A DNA stretch of 64,000 bases from Coprinus comatus. Taxonomy: Eukaryota; Basidiomycota; Agaricomycetes; Agaricales; Agaricaceae. Positions 51,515-64,000 of this stretch are shown piece by piece. Positions within the stretch are counted from its first letter, which is position 1; each line of letters begins with the position of its first letter. Made by a program: the position numbers and the translations under genes. The DNA is taken from positions 1,922,001 through 1,986,000 of the forward strand of contig JAWPGT010000002.1 of the NCBI GenBank assembly GCA_034638255.1, in the 5' to 3' direction. The notes beneath the pieces were generated by a model that made no database searches, was not told the origin of the DNA, and was given only the letters and a program-made list of their open reading frames with translations.

Positions 51515-52817
51515 CTATGGAGAAAGTTTCTTTCTCGTGTTTTTTGTTGATCTTAACGGCGGTGAAGCTCTTGCTCTACGTTTTCCCCTAGAATGTGCCG
51601 ACTTCACAGTCAAGGATTCAACAGGTTTCGCCATCCTAGGACGCAAAACACGTTGTACTGTTGCCGTGGGAGTTGTTTCTGCTGTTCGTTTGTGGCTTCG
51701 CAAAGAATATCGTGGAGAAGTTGGCACATGCACGGGCGGCGGTGTAGGAGTAGGGGTAATTATGGCTTCAGGAGCAACTGGTGACCCGACTTCTGTTGGT
51801 GTTGGTGATACTGCGCGTTTCTGTTGCGACTTGTTGACAGATGAAGCGCCCAAGTGGCTTTCAATGTAAAGATGGAGTGGCGTGGGTATCTTCAGGTTTG
51901 ATAAAGCCGGCGCCGCCATACCGCCTTGTGCAGGAGATAGTGAGGTGGTTAAGCCATCAGAAGAACTCTGATTCTGATGCGCAGACGTGGTACGCTTATC
52001 CTGCGATGGCAACTCGGTGGGCGCCTGAGACTGTGACTCAAGATTCCCAAGCCCCATCTGGGATGAAGGCGCCTGTGAGTCAACATTTGCATCTTTGACT
52101 CTCCAAAGAAGAGAGCCATTGGGAGTCACAAGGGGGGTATCGATCCAGGTATCATCATCTTGCTGCTGAGAGTTTTCACCTTCTAACGGAGGGGTTTGTG
52201 ACCGCAACTGAGAGTATGGTTGGGATTCGACTGGTTGGGATTCAGTATCTTGAGAGCTGAGGTTGAAGTCTAGCTCAGCATTCTGGCGCTGAATCTGTCT
52301 AGTGGGGAATGTTCGAGGTGGAGGTGGTGGCACATCCAAGTCAACAGGCTCAGTTGGTCTTCGTTCGAGCTTTTGCGAAGGGTCAATGGTGTACACTTTC
52401 TTTTTGCGTTCCTCTTCGATTCTCAAATAGTATGGATCATTTGGATCTGTATTAGTAGAATCGAAGTGTGATATGATTTGACGAGGTTGCATATAGACAT
52501 GCTTGACGGGTGGCAGGTCGGTCTTTTCATAAGCAAAGTCACGAACTTTCACACCGAGTTTTTCCAATTTGCGCAAGTGTCGAACGACAGGGGCTGGTTG
52601 ATGAGGGGGGGAGTGTGGTGGGGTTGTTGATTGCTTGAAAAAAAGACGCATTGAAGCGGGACTTGAGGATGACAGTGGATCAGACGTCGTATCCCTTACT
52701 CACAGATTCCTGTTGCTGACTGGCAGCGAACTCATTTATGACTTGGGTAGCATCACTGTCCTGATGAGCCTCGAGCAAAGTCCCAAATGTGTGGGGAGGT
52801 TCCTGTTCTTGCGACAT
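51515..52817 (-). CDS. Hypothetical basic, Pro/Gln/Ser-rich protein, 410 residues
   Basis: Minus-strand exons 52817-52704 and 52633-51515 join in frame. I recognise no family. The most ordered part is residues 52-110: VRHLRKLEKLGVKVRDFAYE, LPPVKHVYMQPRQIISHFDS and DPNDPYYLRIEEERKKKVYT. The middle is Gln/Ser-rich with repeated S-Q-P/S-Q-D/S-Q-A dipeptides (many SQ sites, a pattern seen in ATM/ATR substrates). The C-terminus is strongly basic (SLRSHKRTAET, HSRGKRRARASPPLRSTKNT, RKKLSP), suggesting nuclear localisation. The open frame continues 30 codons upstream of the chosen Met. The PP2C gene diverges 118 bp away. Confidence 0.7.
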
Positions 52818-52935
52818 GATGTAGTGGTTGGAGAATGAAGAAGTCAAGGAACAAGGGTCGCTATTTGTAGGAAACACAGGAAACTGTGGTGTGACAAACA
52901 TCATCACATGACTCGTACAATCACATTGTCCACAT
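52818..52935. promoter_or_regulatory. 118-bp bidirectional promoter
   Basis: The start codons of the 410-residue protein (-) and the PP2C phosphatase (+) are only 118 bp apart, so both promoters share this interval. Confidence 0.55.
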
Positions 52936-54756
52936 ATGGAAGCCGCCCTCTGCTCTACAATGCTACGACGCTCATGGAAGCCAATAGCCGCATCCGTGGT
53001 GGTCGGAGTCCCCTCGTACTACGCCTACAAACGGTACACAGCTCCCCCGACGTTTGAGCTGCCAGTTCGCGTCAAAGGTCCCGACGGAAAGCCGGAAATG
53101 AGTAGCCGCACAGTCACCATTCTGCCTCTCAGTACTCTCGAGCAGCGACTCAATCAGAATGCGTCACAACACACCCACACAAGTCCAGACATTAACTGGA
53201 ATTATACCACAGCATCTCTAGCCTCAAATGACCCTCTAGAGGACGCCAATGCATCCCAGGTCGTTGCAAGGGACCCCACCGATCCATCGGCACCGGGTGA
53301 CTATTTATTCTTCGCAGTTATGGATGGTCATGGCGGCACACACACATCCCAGCTACTGTCTAAAATACTCATCAAGGCTGTCGCACTCGAGCTATTCTCT
53401 CTTGTCTCAACTCCCTCTCTAGAAACAAAATCTACAGCCGGCATACTATCTAGCGCAAAGAACCTCATTTGGCGAAGTTCCTCTTCCCCACCACAAACTG
53501 TGCAGGTTCCCCTTGATGCAGACCCAAAACGCGTGTCTAGTGCCATCGCAGAAGCCTTTGCGAAACTTGATCACGAGCTCACAAACGCACCCATCCGCAT
53601 CCTTGCCAATAGCTTAGATGAAGATGCCAAGAAGAACAAGATCATTCCCGACTTGAGTCAACATCCCCTTGCACTCACCTCGATGTTACCTGCTGTCTCC
53701 GGAAGCTGCGCAATCATGGCTATTTTTGACACTGCCCACAAGGATCTATATGTCGCGTGTACTGGTGACAGTCGTGCTGTGGCAGGTGTATGGGAACCGA
53801 CAATTGATGGCAATGGACAATGGAGAATAGAAGTATTATCAGAGGACCAAACCGGACGTAATCCAAATGAAGCCGAACGGTGTGTGGTGTCTAATCTAAT
53901 CTAGTATATAATGATACTTTCGACTCAAACGATTAACCACAATAGCGTGCGTTCAGAACATCCTAAAGATGAATCGGACTATGTGATTCGCGAAGGTCGT
54001 GTTTTAGGTGGCCTTGAGCCAACCCGAGCTTTTGGCGACGCCCGTTACAAATGGCCTCGTGCAATCCAAGAAACGTGAGTTGCACCCACACAGCAATTTC
54101 ATTAATCCATTCATAACTAATTTCGCGTCAGGTTAAGTCAAGCTTTCATGGTTGGTAATGGTAAACCACTTCGTCCACCACCATCTCTATTCAAAACACC
54201 ACCATACGTGACCGCGCGTCCCGTCGTAACTCATCACAAGCTTACTTTCAATGACTCCTCTCCTCAATTATCTAATGATTCAGAAGGCCCACTCCGGTTC
54301 CTTGTACTCGCAACCGATGGACTCTGGGATCAACTCTCTAACGAAGAAGTTGTTTCTTTAGTGGCAGGTCACCTAACCGGTCTCAAAGGCACAATACCAA
54401 AATCTCAACTACCAGATATCGTCCCAATCACCACTGGTTCATCTTCTGGGATTGATGGAAAATCTGCAAATACTATTCAACGCAAGAAACAACAAGCTAA
54501 TGAAGGTTCTTGGGCTTTCAAGGATGGTAATTTAAGCGCGCATTTGATTAGAAATGCGTTTGGAGGTGGTGATGAGATGAGCTTGAGGAGGGTTTTGAGT
54601 ATTCCCGCTCCTTATTCTAGGAGATATAGAGATGATGTTACTGTTACGGTTATTTGGTGGAGGGAAGGTCAACAAGGTGCAGAGGTGAGTACATTTGCTG
54701 CTAAGCCTACTGGGACTGGCCAAGTGGAATCGGAGCAAGCCAGGGCTAAGCTCTAA
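52936..54756 (+). CDS. PP2C-type protein phosphatase, pyruvate-dehydrogenase-phosphatase-like (Ptc5 type)
   Basis: This is a metal-dependent Ser/Thr phosphatase of 565 residues from exons 52936-53879, 53946-54074 and 54132-54756. The N-terminus (MLRRSWKPIAASVVVGVPSY) is basic and then hydrophobic, as expected for mitochondrial targeting with a membrane anchor. PP2C motifs in order are FFAVMDGHGGTHTSQLLSK (metal-binding DGHGG at 130-134), SGSCAIMAIFDTAHKDLYVA, CTGDSRAVAG, SEDQTGRNPNEAER, GGLEPTRAFGDARYKWP, LVLATDGLWDQLSNEEVVSL and RRYRDDVTVTVIWW (final metal Asp). The inserts and the FGDARYKW block are those of PDP1 and yeast Ptc5, which dephosphorylate the E1-alpha subunit of pyruvate dehydrogenase. 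The substrate is inferred from this resemblance. Confidence 0.92.
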
Positions 54757-55097
54757 AAACGTTAAATACACACTTTGGAGACTTTTGAGAGAAGTCAGAA
54801 AGTAAATAATTTAGTTTCTTTTCTGTTAGACATTTTTCGTATTTACACATACATTTTTTTTCGCACATGATAATCCTTGTAAACGTAATGTCTTAGAGAT
54901 TATGCGCATGTACACACGTATGATGACAAGAAGAATAGACAGTTGAAAGTGAAACTACAAAAAAGTCAAAAAATAAATGGAAAAACGCATGCAGTGCAAT
55001 TCTTTCATGTGTCTTTCTATACCATCCATGCCATGACCAACACCCCAAGTCAAGAAGATGTTCTCCCTTTCTGTACCTACCTGGAGAAAAAAAACAC
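54757..55097. other. Convergent 3' spacer
   Basis: Tail-to-tail spacer between the phosphatase gene and the deubiquitinase gene. It is AT-rich and must contain both 3' UTRs; no other feature is seen. Confidence 0.5.
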
Positions 55098-57753
55098 TTA
55101 CAGTCCTCTAGGCCTTCTATTCTTCCTCTTCCCATATGTATTAATTATGCCCTTGGAACCTCCGGAAGCATTCTCTGACCCAATGCGACTAAATGGGTTG
55201 ACATATCCTCTTCCACTCTTTCCCCCAGAAGACGAAAGACCATCGCCCATAGACATCCGTAATTTCTGCTTGAGTTGTTTCTTACGTTCCTTCTTCAAGA
55301 AAGCACGACTGGGTGTACTTGGTTGTTGTTCATTATTATCGTTGTCATTATCATTATCCGAATCCGCAGAAACTGGTGATGACGTAGGACTTGGGCGTCT
55401 TAGTGGTGTTGCCCTTTTAGGAGGTCCATAAAAGTTGGTTGTGGAAATGGGCGAAGATGGGATCTTAAAATTACTGGATTTCGTGGTAGGATTAGAAACA
55501 GGGGATGAAGGAGGTGGGTTAGCAGGCGATGATCCTTCATCCTCTTCTATGCCGCTATCCTCCTCTTTCTGTTTTCTCTTATCACCAACTTCTTCCATTA
55601 CTTCATCTTCATCAACATCACTCCCACTCTCCGCACTTGACTTATAACTGTCCAAGACAGCCAAAGCCTTCTTAGCCTTAGCTTCTCTAAGAGCCGAAAT
55701 TTTCTGTTTTAGTTTCTCTGCCTGCGGATCGTCTTTCTTCCCCTTCTCGTTCTTTTCTTTCACTACTCCATTTGAAGATCCAAAGATACCATGATGTTCG
55801 AATTTTGCTCTCTTCGCATCTGGTGTTCCATTTGACTTTAGGATTGCAGAGGGAAGAAGTGGACCTATAAACTCCTTTTCCTTTCCTTTTCCTTTCCCAA
55901 GCACCACTTCTTCATCCTCATCCAAATTAACACGTTCACCAACATCTTCATCATCCTCTTCATCCCTCTCTCTCCTCTTCTTCATGCCAGCAATCAAATG
56001 TTTCCTTTCTTTCTCCCCCACATCGACAGCGCCAACACCATTAACATCTCTCAGCAAAGCCTGCATCCCCTGTCCTTTATTCCTAATATAAAATAAGATA
56101 TACGCATTCTTCTTATTAACCGGCGGTCCCGAAATAGGTGATACCATTTCATCATTCATTTCAAACCATCTCCCAGTTCGACTTTTCACATAAGCAAAGT
56201 AATGACCAGAATTAGGTCCTCCACCTGCATGACAAATCACACCATACAGTGAATATGTAGGTCCGAATGATTCTTTTGATATGTATGGTTGAAGATGAAG
56301 TGTTTCTTCATAAGCGACGTAATGACCTATCTTACGTCCTAGTGGTGAAAATCGTTTAAGGTGAACAGTAAGAACTGCTGGTGCAACGTGAATGGTAAAC
56401 CGTTTTTCAGCATTAACGTGCTTTTTACATCTATAATAATCATAAGTTGGTTTTTTTTTTGCTGAGTTAATGGAATAAAAAAAAAACATACTTTTCGCAT
56501 TTATACTTGTCCGCTCCTTTAAGAAAATCTGGAGCAATGAATCCACGAAGCGCTTCTTTGAGAGAATCAGCATTCATAATATCGACACTCAAATCCAGAA
56601 TCCGGTCAAAGGTATCACTGTTATGTCCACAACTCTTGCAGCTAACACGAGACCTTAGCTTTCCACCGAAAATCTTGTATATCCACGTGGTCTCGGAAAG
56701 CTTAGCTTCTAGTTTTCTGTAGATGAAGGACATAGTCAGAATGATAAACACAGCACATAGTGAGAGATAATAAAAACTGACGGGGGTAGCCCATGCAATA
56801 AAGATTTCTGCATTGCATCAATTGCATAACGAAGAAATTCGTGTGAATCTTCTTGCCTTCCATGCCGCATATGCTTTGCAATAGCTACAATAGCAACGTT
56901 CGTAAGAATGCACTATTTTTTTTGGAAAAGGGGGAGGAGGGAGGGCGGGATTAGCGCCTCAAAGCGTACTTTGCAATCTAGTGGTAATAGGTGATGGTTT
57001 AAATGGCGCATTCGTTTTGTGCGCCTGAATAACGACTTGTCGGAAATTGCAAACCATACAGAATTTGTCTGCTGCTTTACCTGCTCATCCCCTTCGTTAG
57101 TAAACTGATACTTGTGAATAAGACACATGGGGAACGTACATTTTTCTCCTTTCCCATGTGCAAGTACCATGCGTAGAAGTGGGGGAGTGTGTAAGAGACA
57201 TTGAAGAGCACTGTTCAAGAAACAGGTATTGCCGACGTTATGAAGACCGCTGCCACGGTCGCAAGAGTCTGGCCATGACAAGTCGATATTGACGACGGTG
57301 GGTTGAACGGGACTAGAATTAGCGCTCGCCCCTGTAGACGTTGATTTTAAAGTAGAGGTGGATGAATTAACAGTTTGAAGGGAAGATGATGATGCGTTGG
57401 CTGATGCGGTGGTGACTACCGGTGGAGCGGCTGACTTTGAGGAAAGTAAAGAAGGATTGTCTGTTCGCTGTATACAGTGAGCCACAATCTCAGCTTCATT
57501 TATTCAAATTCTTGGGGGAAAAGGAGAAATAACACACGTCTTTGAGACTAAGTTTTGGGGATGCGTTGATGGGCTGGTACTTGCCCTCTGGGACAGCAAG
57601 AGCACCCGAGGACGAACCCTCAACGAATTCGATTGGTGGAGGCAGCAGACTGTTGAATGAGTCTACGTCGCGCGCCGGCCTGAAGGACAAGTGGTCATCG
57701 TTGGCAACAGGTGAGAACGGCCGTTGAGGGACGAGGGGAGAGGCGAGCATCAT
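55098..57753 (-). CDS. USP36-like ubiquitin carboxyl-terminal hydrolase
   Basis: This is a cysteine protease that removes ubiquitin from proteins. Six minus-strand exons (57753-57538, 57467-57140, 57071-56970, 56884-56782, 56716-56492, 56430-55098) encode 768 residues. The Cys box [20 protein letters not shown] has the nucleophile at about residue 154. FCMVCNFR and [20 protein letters not shown] follow. A zinc ribbon ([13 protein letters not shown] and YKCEKCKKHV) comes next, and the His box is [20 protein letters not shown] with His at about 401. The order and the [12 protein letters not shown] block are those of USP36/USP42 and yeast-type Ubp10/Ubp16. The C-terminal 330 residues are disordered, Lys/Glu/Ser-rich, and end [10 protein letters not shown]. 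This basic tail fits the nucleolar location of USP36, where it supports ribosome biogenesis. That role is inferred. Confidence 0.92.
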
Positions 57754-57843
57754 TGCCGTCGCAGGCAGGAGACGACGGGCGACGAGTGTTGGGAGTATTG
57801 TGGCAGAAAAATGATCACATCAACCATTATATAAACTACACTT

Positions 57844-59178
57844 TCAGATATATCCTACATTTACATATTGCTGTTGTACAGGTACTACCACCCCACACTG
57901 GTTGCTATTGTTTCCATACAATGCATAGTTGTACGGATTGATTGTCGACGGTGCTACAGTCGATGTTTGATGTGGGTACATAAATGGGCTCGATGTCGTT
58001 GAACGCTCATACGTCCCATACTGTGCTGGCTCCGAGAACAGCACCACGCTCGCGTATGAATAATGAAGGTCAAAGTTATTGCTTATGTCCCCCTGGAATG
58101 GTGCGGATGTGTACGATTGCTGTTGCTGAGACTCGTCCTGAGCCGTATAACTCCTCATCTCATTCCCGTTATTATAACCCTGGAACAAAACAACTTCATT
58201 CCCATAACCTAACTCAAACAATCAACATCCGTTTCTCTTTCTGACACATAAACAAGAGACACTCACAATCACTTTGACTCTGGTTCTGGTTCCGTTGTAC
58301 AAACTGGGTGCCTTCTTGTGACTCTCCCAAATTCATCTTATCCATGTCATCCACTACTTGTTCAGCTGTCAACAATTGAGGTCGCGACTTTTTAATAACC
58401 GACATCTGTATCCCTGTGGTAGCCGGAAACCTATCCTCTGACCACTTCTTGACAAGCCGGGCAGTTCTCTCAATCTTGGGCTGACGGGCGCTTGATCCTC
58501 TACCTTTATTCTTCTTCGGCTTCGGGAGTAGAGGAACAGTAAGGGAAGCGAGGTACTCGTCGGACACATAAATTGAATAATATTCATGGTCTACATGCTT
58601 ATCAAGGTGAGCCCTGAAAGAACCTCGGCGACGTATTCTGAAACACCCACAGGTGTCAGTACATGAAAACGAGAGACAAACACCGCAGAGACATACCGAG
58701 AGGGACACATAGGACAATCGTAAGGCTTTGTAATTCGGTGTGTCTCCTTCTCGTGTCGAGTACAAGATGATGGATCACCGAATGCTTTATCACAGAATGC
58801 GCATTTGTGAGGCTTAGCGCCACTACTATAATCGCAAAGCTAAGTCAACAACGGACGATTTTCTGGAGGTAAATTAGGACTTCAAGACGTACTGCGTATT
58901 GATATGTGTCTTCAAGCCCGACTGCTGGGCAAAACCTTTATTACAATGTGGACAGATGAATTTTCTAGATCCCACGAATGGTCAGTGTTTGAATAATGAT
59001 GGAAGTGAAGAACATACTTGACACCAGTATGAGTAGTCTTATGTCTAGTGAGGTCGCCGTTCCTCCTGAAACCTCTTCCACACTCATCACAACAATAAGG
59101 CTAAAATATCAGATATCAGGTGGTGTTACCCAGGCAGAAGAGGGAGGTACTTACATACACGACTCCAGTTACAACCAT
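57844..59178 (-). CDS. C2H2 zinc-finger transcription factor, four fingers
   Basis: Six minus-strand exons (59178-59155, 59100-59018, 58964-58893, 58825-58697, 58637-58267, 58208-57844) encode 347 residues. Four fingers fill the N-terminal part: [19 protein letters not shown] (ending HKTTH), [19 protein letters not shown] (ending HINTH), [19 protein letters not shown] (ending HEKETH) and [20 protein letters not shown] (ending HLDKH). Introns fall between or within fingers and keep the zinc ligands intact. The first exon codes for only eight residues. A basic segment ([20 protein letters not shown]) follows and may be a nuclear localisation signal. The last 120 residues are Gln/Ser/Tyr/Asn-rich, like an activation domain. 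The DNA target is unknown. Confidence 0.88.
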
Positions 59179-62100
59179 CTTCAAAATAATTTAGTGGGAA
59201 GCGAACGAAAATAAATATAGAGCTTCTAGGCGGCGGGAGGGGCGAAGATTTCGAGCAAATACTCGATTAAATATCAGGAGTGGAAGGAGGATATATCTCT
59301 TCTATAAGAGGTACAAGAAGAGGTCGATGGGTCGTTATTCTCGAGTCGAACTTAAGGGGTAGCAAAGGTACAAGTGTAAAACTCGACGGTGGATAGGCAG
59401 GTAGGACTCGCAAAACACGAGGCTCTCAGTGAGAAATTGAGATAACGAATTCGAGGGAGGGGGAAAAGAATGAAAAATTCAAATACGAACAGGAACACCT
59501 CCATATTTATCCCCTCTTCTCTTCTCTGCAAGTTCCCTCAATTACGACTTTAGTCGAGTACCGCTTTTCCTTCATCCCCTCTCCGATCCCGAAATCTTAC
59601 AAAAATCTCAATTATTAATTTCAGTTTCAGAGCGCTTACCCTACTAATGAGGGTGCTTTTTTCCTTTCTGGAAAACCGAAACCCCCGCAAATTCGAAGCA
59701 CCACAAGATTTGCATTTCATCGATCCAGAATAAAATGATATACATATTCGGACTCCGGGAACATAATCTCTTTACATGTGCATAAATCTCAAATCTCAAT
59801 CTCACAATTACACACCTATCCTAAAGTGGTAAAGGGACGACCTGGGTCAATATTCCGGTTGGTATCTATAAGCCGCCCCCATCCCCTTACTTTCCGGGAT
59901 TGTGAATATGCGGTATGTCAGCTTGTCTTTTTATTGTTGTTTCGCATGGGTCGATGAGTTTGGGATGTATGGTGCGCATTCAGAGTGATTTTTTTTCTTT
60001 TTAGTTTAGCATATTTTACGAGTTTTAGATTATTACATGAGGCGGTGCGCTCTCCGCGACTGTGCTACCGGATCTCAATGAAGAAAGAAAAGGTTTGCGT
60101 ACTTGTACCATGCGAGTAATCCAAAAAAAAAGATCATTAGGGCTCAGGTTGATGACGCGAGTTTTTCGTTTTCATTTGTTTGTCGTTAGGATGAATCCCA
60201 CACAAAAAAGCACACCATCTTCGTACCTTCTCTTTCCTTCCCGCCCCGTCGGAATACGATCATGAGCTATTAATATGAAGTGTTCAAAATCACTAACAAA
60301 AGCTGAGCTAAGTTTGTCTACCATTTTCGGTTTCTAACACAAAAACGAGGTTCTTCAGGTTTACACTTTTGCTTTAGGAGAATTGTCTCAGATTCATAAG
60401 TAACCGCAAGAACTGAGGCTGTACAACTTCGGAACTCCGAGTCATACGCAATATACATATCCTAAACCACGGTGACGTCGTCCATTAAATTGTTAAAGTT
60501 AAAGTTATCTTTTAATGCTAAGGCTAGATTTGGACTAAAGTTTCCTAGAGTCTAGACAACAATTTTGAACCACATGCTCATAGGCTAAACAAACACTAAG
60601 GAAAAACAATGCTTCTGGGTCCTGCATAAGTGTGGTTGCATGTAAGAGATCGTCGTAAGTCGTAATACAGTTGGTATCGGTATCCATGGATGAGCCCGTT
60701 CGGCCGGCGGCCGTCTTTTTCGTTGATCACGATTTCATGAAAAGTAGTTCCTCGGAGTCATATCATCTCTGCATGTTCACATTTCACATTCGTCACCTCT
60801 TTTTCTTAAGATCCCATCAGGTTCAAGCCTTTCTTGAACCTTTCACTGTTCATGCCCTGTCGTATACATAAGCATGATACATGATCATGATCGGTTTTGT
60901 ATCTCCAAACAGTAAATAACAAAAAAAAACCATTTTTTTTGTTTTTCACAAGGCAGACACTCTAGGACCCACTTCAATACCGTACTACAAATTATCTATG
61001 CATCCCATGAGAACAACCAAAGAACGATAACTACATCTCACATCACAATCATAGGGGAGATAGAAAATTCATGTCAAAAATCGAAGGGGCGGATCAAAAA
61101 AAGAAGAATTCGGGAAACATCAAAATCAATTCAACCTTTCAGATATACCGTAATCCTCGTATCTCAGGTTAAAACAATATACCAATTTAATACCAAATAC
61201 TTGCATATTACTGGTCAGTGGTTGTCCCAAAGATATAGAGTGGGTTAACTACACCTTAATGGTATCCTTGTCCAGGAAAAGAAACTCCGATATCGCACAT
61301 CCGACGCACATCTATTGTACTGTACAAGGCCGCGGAAGTTTTAAGGGAGAGTTCATGGGGTGTGCCACTTGGTGCCACTGAAAAGTATTTTGGGTATCAT
61401 GAATCGTGTCCTGAGTTCTATCCCTAGATATTTGTCAAAGTAAAACTGGAAATATTTGATTTACATCCATCGTTTGACAAACAAGAGTGCCTAGAGGATA
61501 TACCTGAAGCCTGTAGGAGGATACTTACAGATGTTTTTATTTTTATAAATTTATTTGCGTTTAACGTTTTGAATTTTCCTCTTCATTTTCTCGTCCTTTC
61601 CTTTTTGTTTCCTCTTCATCGTAAAATCGATTTTGGAGACCTATGTAAGTCTACGGTTCCGGAGCTTAGTAAAAAAAATACTTGGCACTGGAGCTTGTCG
61701 GATGTATTCTCTTTTTTTCGATCGTCATTTCATAAAAGTATGGTGTATATGGTAGCGCGGCACGTCCTTAGAAGAGAACAAAAAACCTTGTTTCAAGTTG
61801 GTATACTGGTTTTATTTTATTTTATTCTTTCACATTTTCTAGAAATCCGGACAGAATGGAATACTTTACGAGGGACCTAACATACGGATAATGGCATCAC
61901 CACCACACTGATCAATGATCTACTACTACTAGTACCAAGATGCTAACACTTGAGAATCTGCACCACACAACCAATACCAACACTCACCAGCTAGTACCAC
62001 AAATGGAACGAATTGCCATTTTAAGCCCTTCAGAATAGTAACAGTCTGTAACAGCACATCATAGTTTATTTCTCACAGGCAATCCATGCCGGCGGACGGT

Positions 62101-64000
62101 GGTCCAAGATGAGAAAATCATGTACCTACTACCTACCTAACATGGCACAGTGTAGATAAAAATAGATATCTTTTTGTGTAGAATACGATACATTCGGAGC
62201 CGTATTTGAGAGCCGTTAGAGTTTTTTGTTGTTGCTGTGAGAATGCTCAATGTCTCAATTTTCTATGACAATATAAGGATATATATGCCACGATGTGCGA
62301 TGTACGGCTGCGGTTTTTTCGGAGGTGTGAGGCTTGAGCTCAGTACTGGCTGGAATCGGACTGGAGTTTGGCAGTGGAAGTTAGTTTATTTACTTTCTTA
62401 CTCAGTCGAGACAGTACAGGAACTAGGCTACATACTGCGTTAGAACTTAGCGAATATTTCCAAGTGTTTCTATTGTGATGTACCATACGATACATCATGC
62501 CGCCGGTTCAACTATATTGATTCAAGGATCCACTAGTATCATAAAATCATTGATGTCCCTTGCACCTACGCCTACAAATCATAAATGAATATATACTTGA
62601 AGGAGAAACATGAAACACTTTCTTCTTAGTAAGTGCATAGGGATGGGTAGTAGTGTGTCACTGGATGAGACATTTTCTGTATGAGGCAGCGAGGCTCGAT
62701 TAATACTAGTACCTACGTGGAACTTAACCATAGGGTTGTTTTTAGATACGTCACGGTAAACCTCAGAAAATTCTCAGCCTCAGGTTAGATGCAAAAGCAT
62801 AAAGAAATGCGGTTGCCACGACCCACCACTCAGTGGTTCTTCTCACAACGGGGGCTTGAACAGGGTTGGAAAGGGTTGAACAAACCCAACACAAAGGAAG
62901 CCTCAGAAGGACCTGAGAAGTCGGAAGCTATAGCTTACTACTATACATATGGCGGTGGCGGGTGGTAGTCTCGCACCTCACTTTTGGGAACTCGTAACTA
63001 GCAATATTACAACTTCAATGTAGTACTCTGGATAGGATTTGAAGTGACTAAGTACCTCCTTTTCCTCTTCTCCTACTTTCTACTAGTCGCTAGTTTGCCA
63101 CTCCGAAATTTATCAGAGGTTAGTTACCCTAACGTATCGGATCTTGACCCTGTAAACTTTAAAATTCAGGGTTCAAATGTCAATCAACGAACACAAACAG
63201 TCCTTGACAGATCCTGGCATACATCTCAATTGAAAAGAACCAATGAGAACCTTCTCCTAGTACCCTTGCTCAAACCCATTCTATCTGGACCAAATCAAAA
63301 TTTTCGGTCTATGGTCTGTTGGCCACCAACACTTAACGAGTACTTTTGAACAATAAACAAAAACGAAACTCAGTTTGTTACAGTATATTATGATATGTAG
63401 ATATTAAGGCTACGTAATTGAATAAAAAAGGAAATTATCGAGGTCCCATCGCCGGGCCCATGATGTGAAACTTTGGTAGATGTGAAACTTCCCAAGTGTA
63501 AGTTGAATATTTGAATGTTGAGAAGAACGGTTAAAGGTACCAACAAAAATCTCTTTCGGGGCCGATAGATGAGGTTTTTATGTATGATATGTGGCTTATT
63601 TTGGGTTCCATAGAGATACATTCTTACCAATGGAACAACAACAAAAAAAGAATTGCATTGCGTGAGATGTATAACAATCAAAACACCAACATACAGTGCA
63701 TACACAGTACACATCCGCGGCGCGGAGACCACAGCTTGGGGTTGATATTTACTACCATTGGAAATTTCCCTGGACAATCAAGTTGGTTAGTGTGGGTCAA
63801 CTGTATCCGCAGATAGTAATTTTCTTTTGGATTACTAGCAACATATATATAAACACAAGTGTTGCGGAAGTGTCAGAGATGGATAGAAACAGACATAAGA
63901 GAACTGTGATTGGTTGAACAAAGTCTAGTTTCCTAAGCCAGGGCCGTCAATTCTCTTTGTTATCCTCTCTTCCATCCATGGCGCTAAGGTCCAGAGATCG
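59179..64000. other. 4.8-kb gene-free stretch at the window end
   Basis: No gene, RNA gene or complete mobile element is supported. The first 400 bp probably hold the promoter of the zinc-finger gene, with purine-rich tracts at 59220-59480. Bases 61880-62000 contain several taccac/ctagtacca words similar to those next to the CACTA-like element, too few to call. The frame at 63044-63349 has a hydrophobic start but begins with GTG and has no motif. A gene could begin just beyond base 64000. Confidence 0.5.

Noticed and set aside
63044..63349. 101-codon frame with a signal-peptide-like start, considered as a small secreted protein.
   Set aside because: It starts with GTG rather than ATG and has no cysteine pattern or upstream exon.

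Overview
The window is eukaryotic nuclear DNA from a filamentous fungus, most likely a mushroom-forming basidiomycete (Agaricomycetes). Genes are cut by many short GT-AG introns, mostly 45-90 bp and often with a CTAAC-like branch site. Gene islands alternate with AT-rich gene-free stretches of 3-7 kb. The best matches by eye are to families typical of Agaricomycetes, including a Tnp2-type CACTA transposase and an Exp1-like double HMG-box protein. I reconstructed splice structures by hand. Unless an entry says otherwise, every proposed intron keeps the reading frame. No homology search was possible, so family names rest on recognised motifs.

Layout. 0-1.3 kb: 3' part of a GNAT acetyltransferase. 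1.3-7.2 kb: gene-free, partly G-poor, with a cluster of heat-shock-element-like TTCCAGAA sites. 7.2-12.5 kb: tandem HMG-box regulator (-), complex I subunit NDUFA13 (-) and an INO80-complex-like subunit (+). 12.5-19 kb: gene-free. 19.3-25.9 kb: a two-gene CACTA/EnSpm-like DNA transposon with both genes apparently intact. 26.9-30.5 kb: an unknown protein (-), complex I subunit NDUFS8 (-) and prefoldin subunit 2 (+), the last two sharing a 110-bp divergent promoter. 31.2-32.2 kb: a secreted CAP/PR-1-like gene with a frameshift. 32.8-37.1 kb: a 1287-residue disordered protein of unknown function (-). 37.3-38.9 kb: a membrane-anchored SDR oxidoreductase (+). 39.4-41.5 kb: an unknown protein with an acidic tail (+). 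41.9-45.1 kb: a GDSL/SGNH esterase (+), a broken aminoglycoside-phosphotransferase-like kinase (-), and a decayed partial copy of the esterase 3' end. 45.9-47.6 kb: an ACT-domain protein resembling CASTOR arginine sensors (-). 47.6-51.5 kb: gene-free. 51.5-54.8 kb: a divergent pair, an unknown basic protein (-) and a PP2C phosphatase resembling pyruvate dehydrogenase phosphatase (+). 55.1-59.2 kb: a USP36-like deubiquitinase (-) and a four-finger C2H2 transcription factor (-). 59.2-64 kb: gene-free.

The genes form no single pathway. Most are housekeeping (respiration, chaperone, chromatin, ubiquitin, signalling). The unusual parts are the complete two-gene transposon, the small duplicated and decayed block at 43-45 kb, the CASTOR-like sensor candidate, the frameshifted CAP gene and the motif-rich G-poor stretch at 3.8-6.3 kb. 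I found no CRISPR arrays, rRNA genes or convincing tRNA genes.
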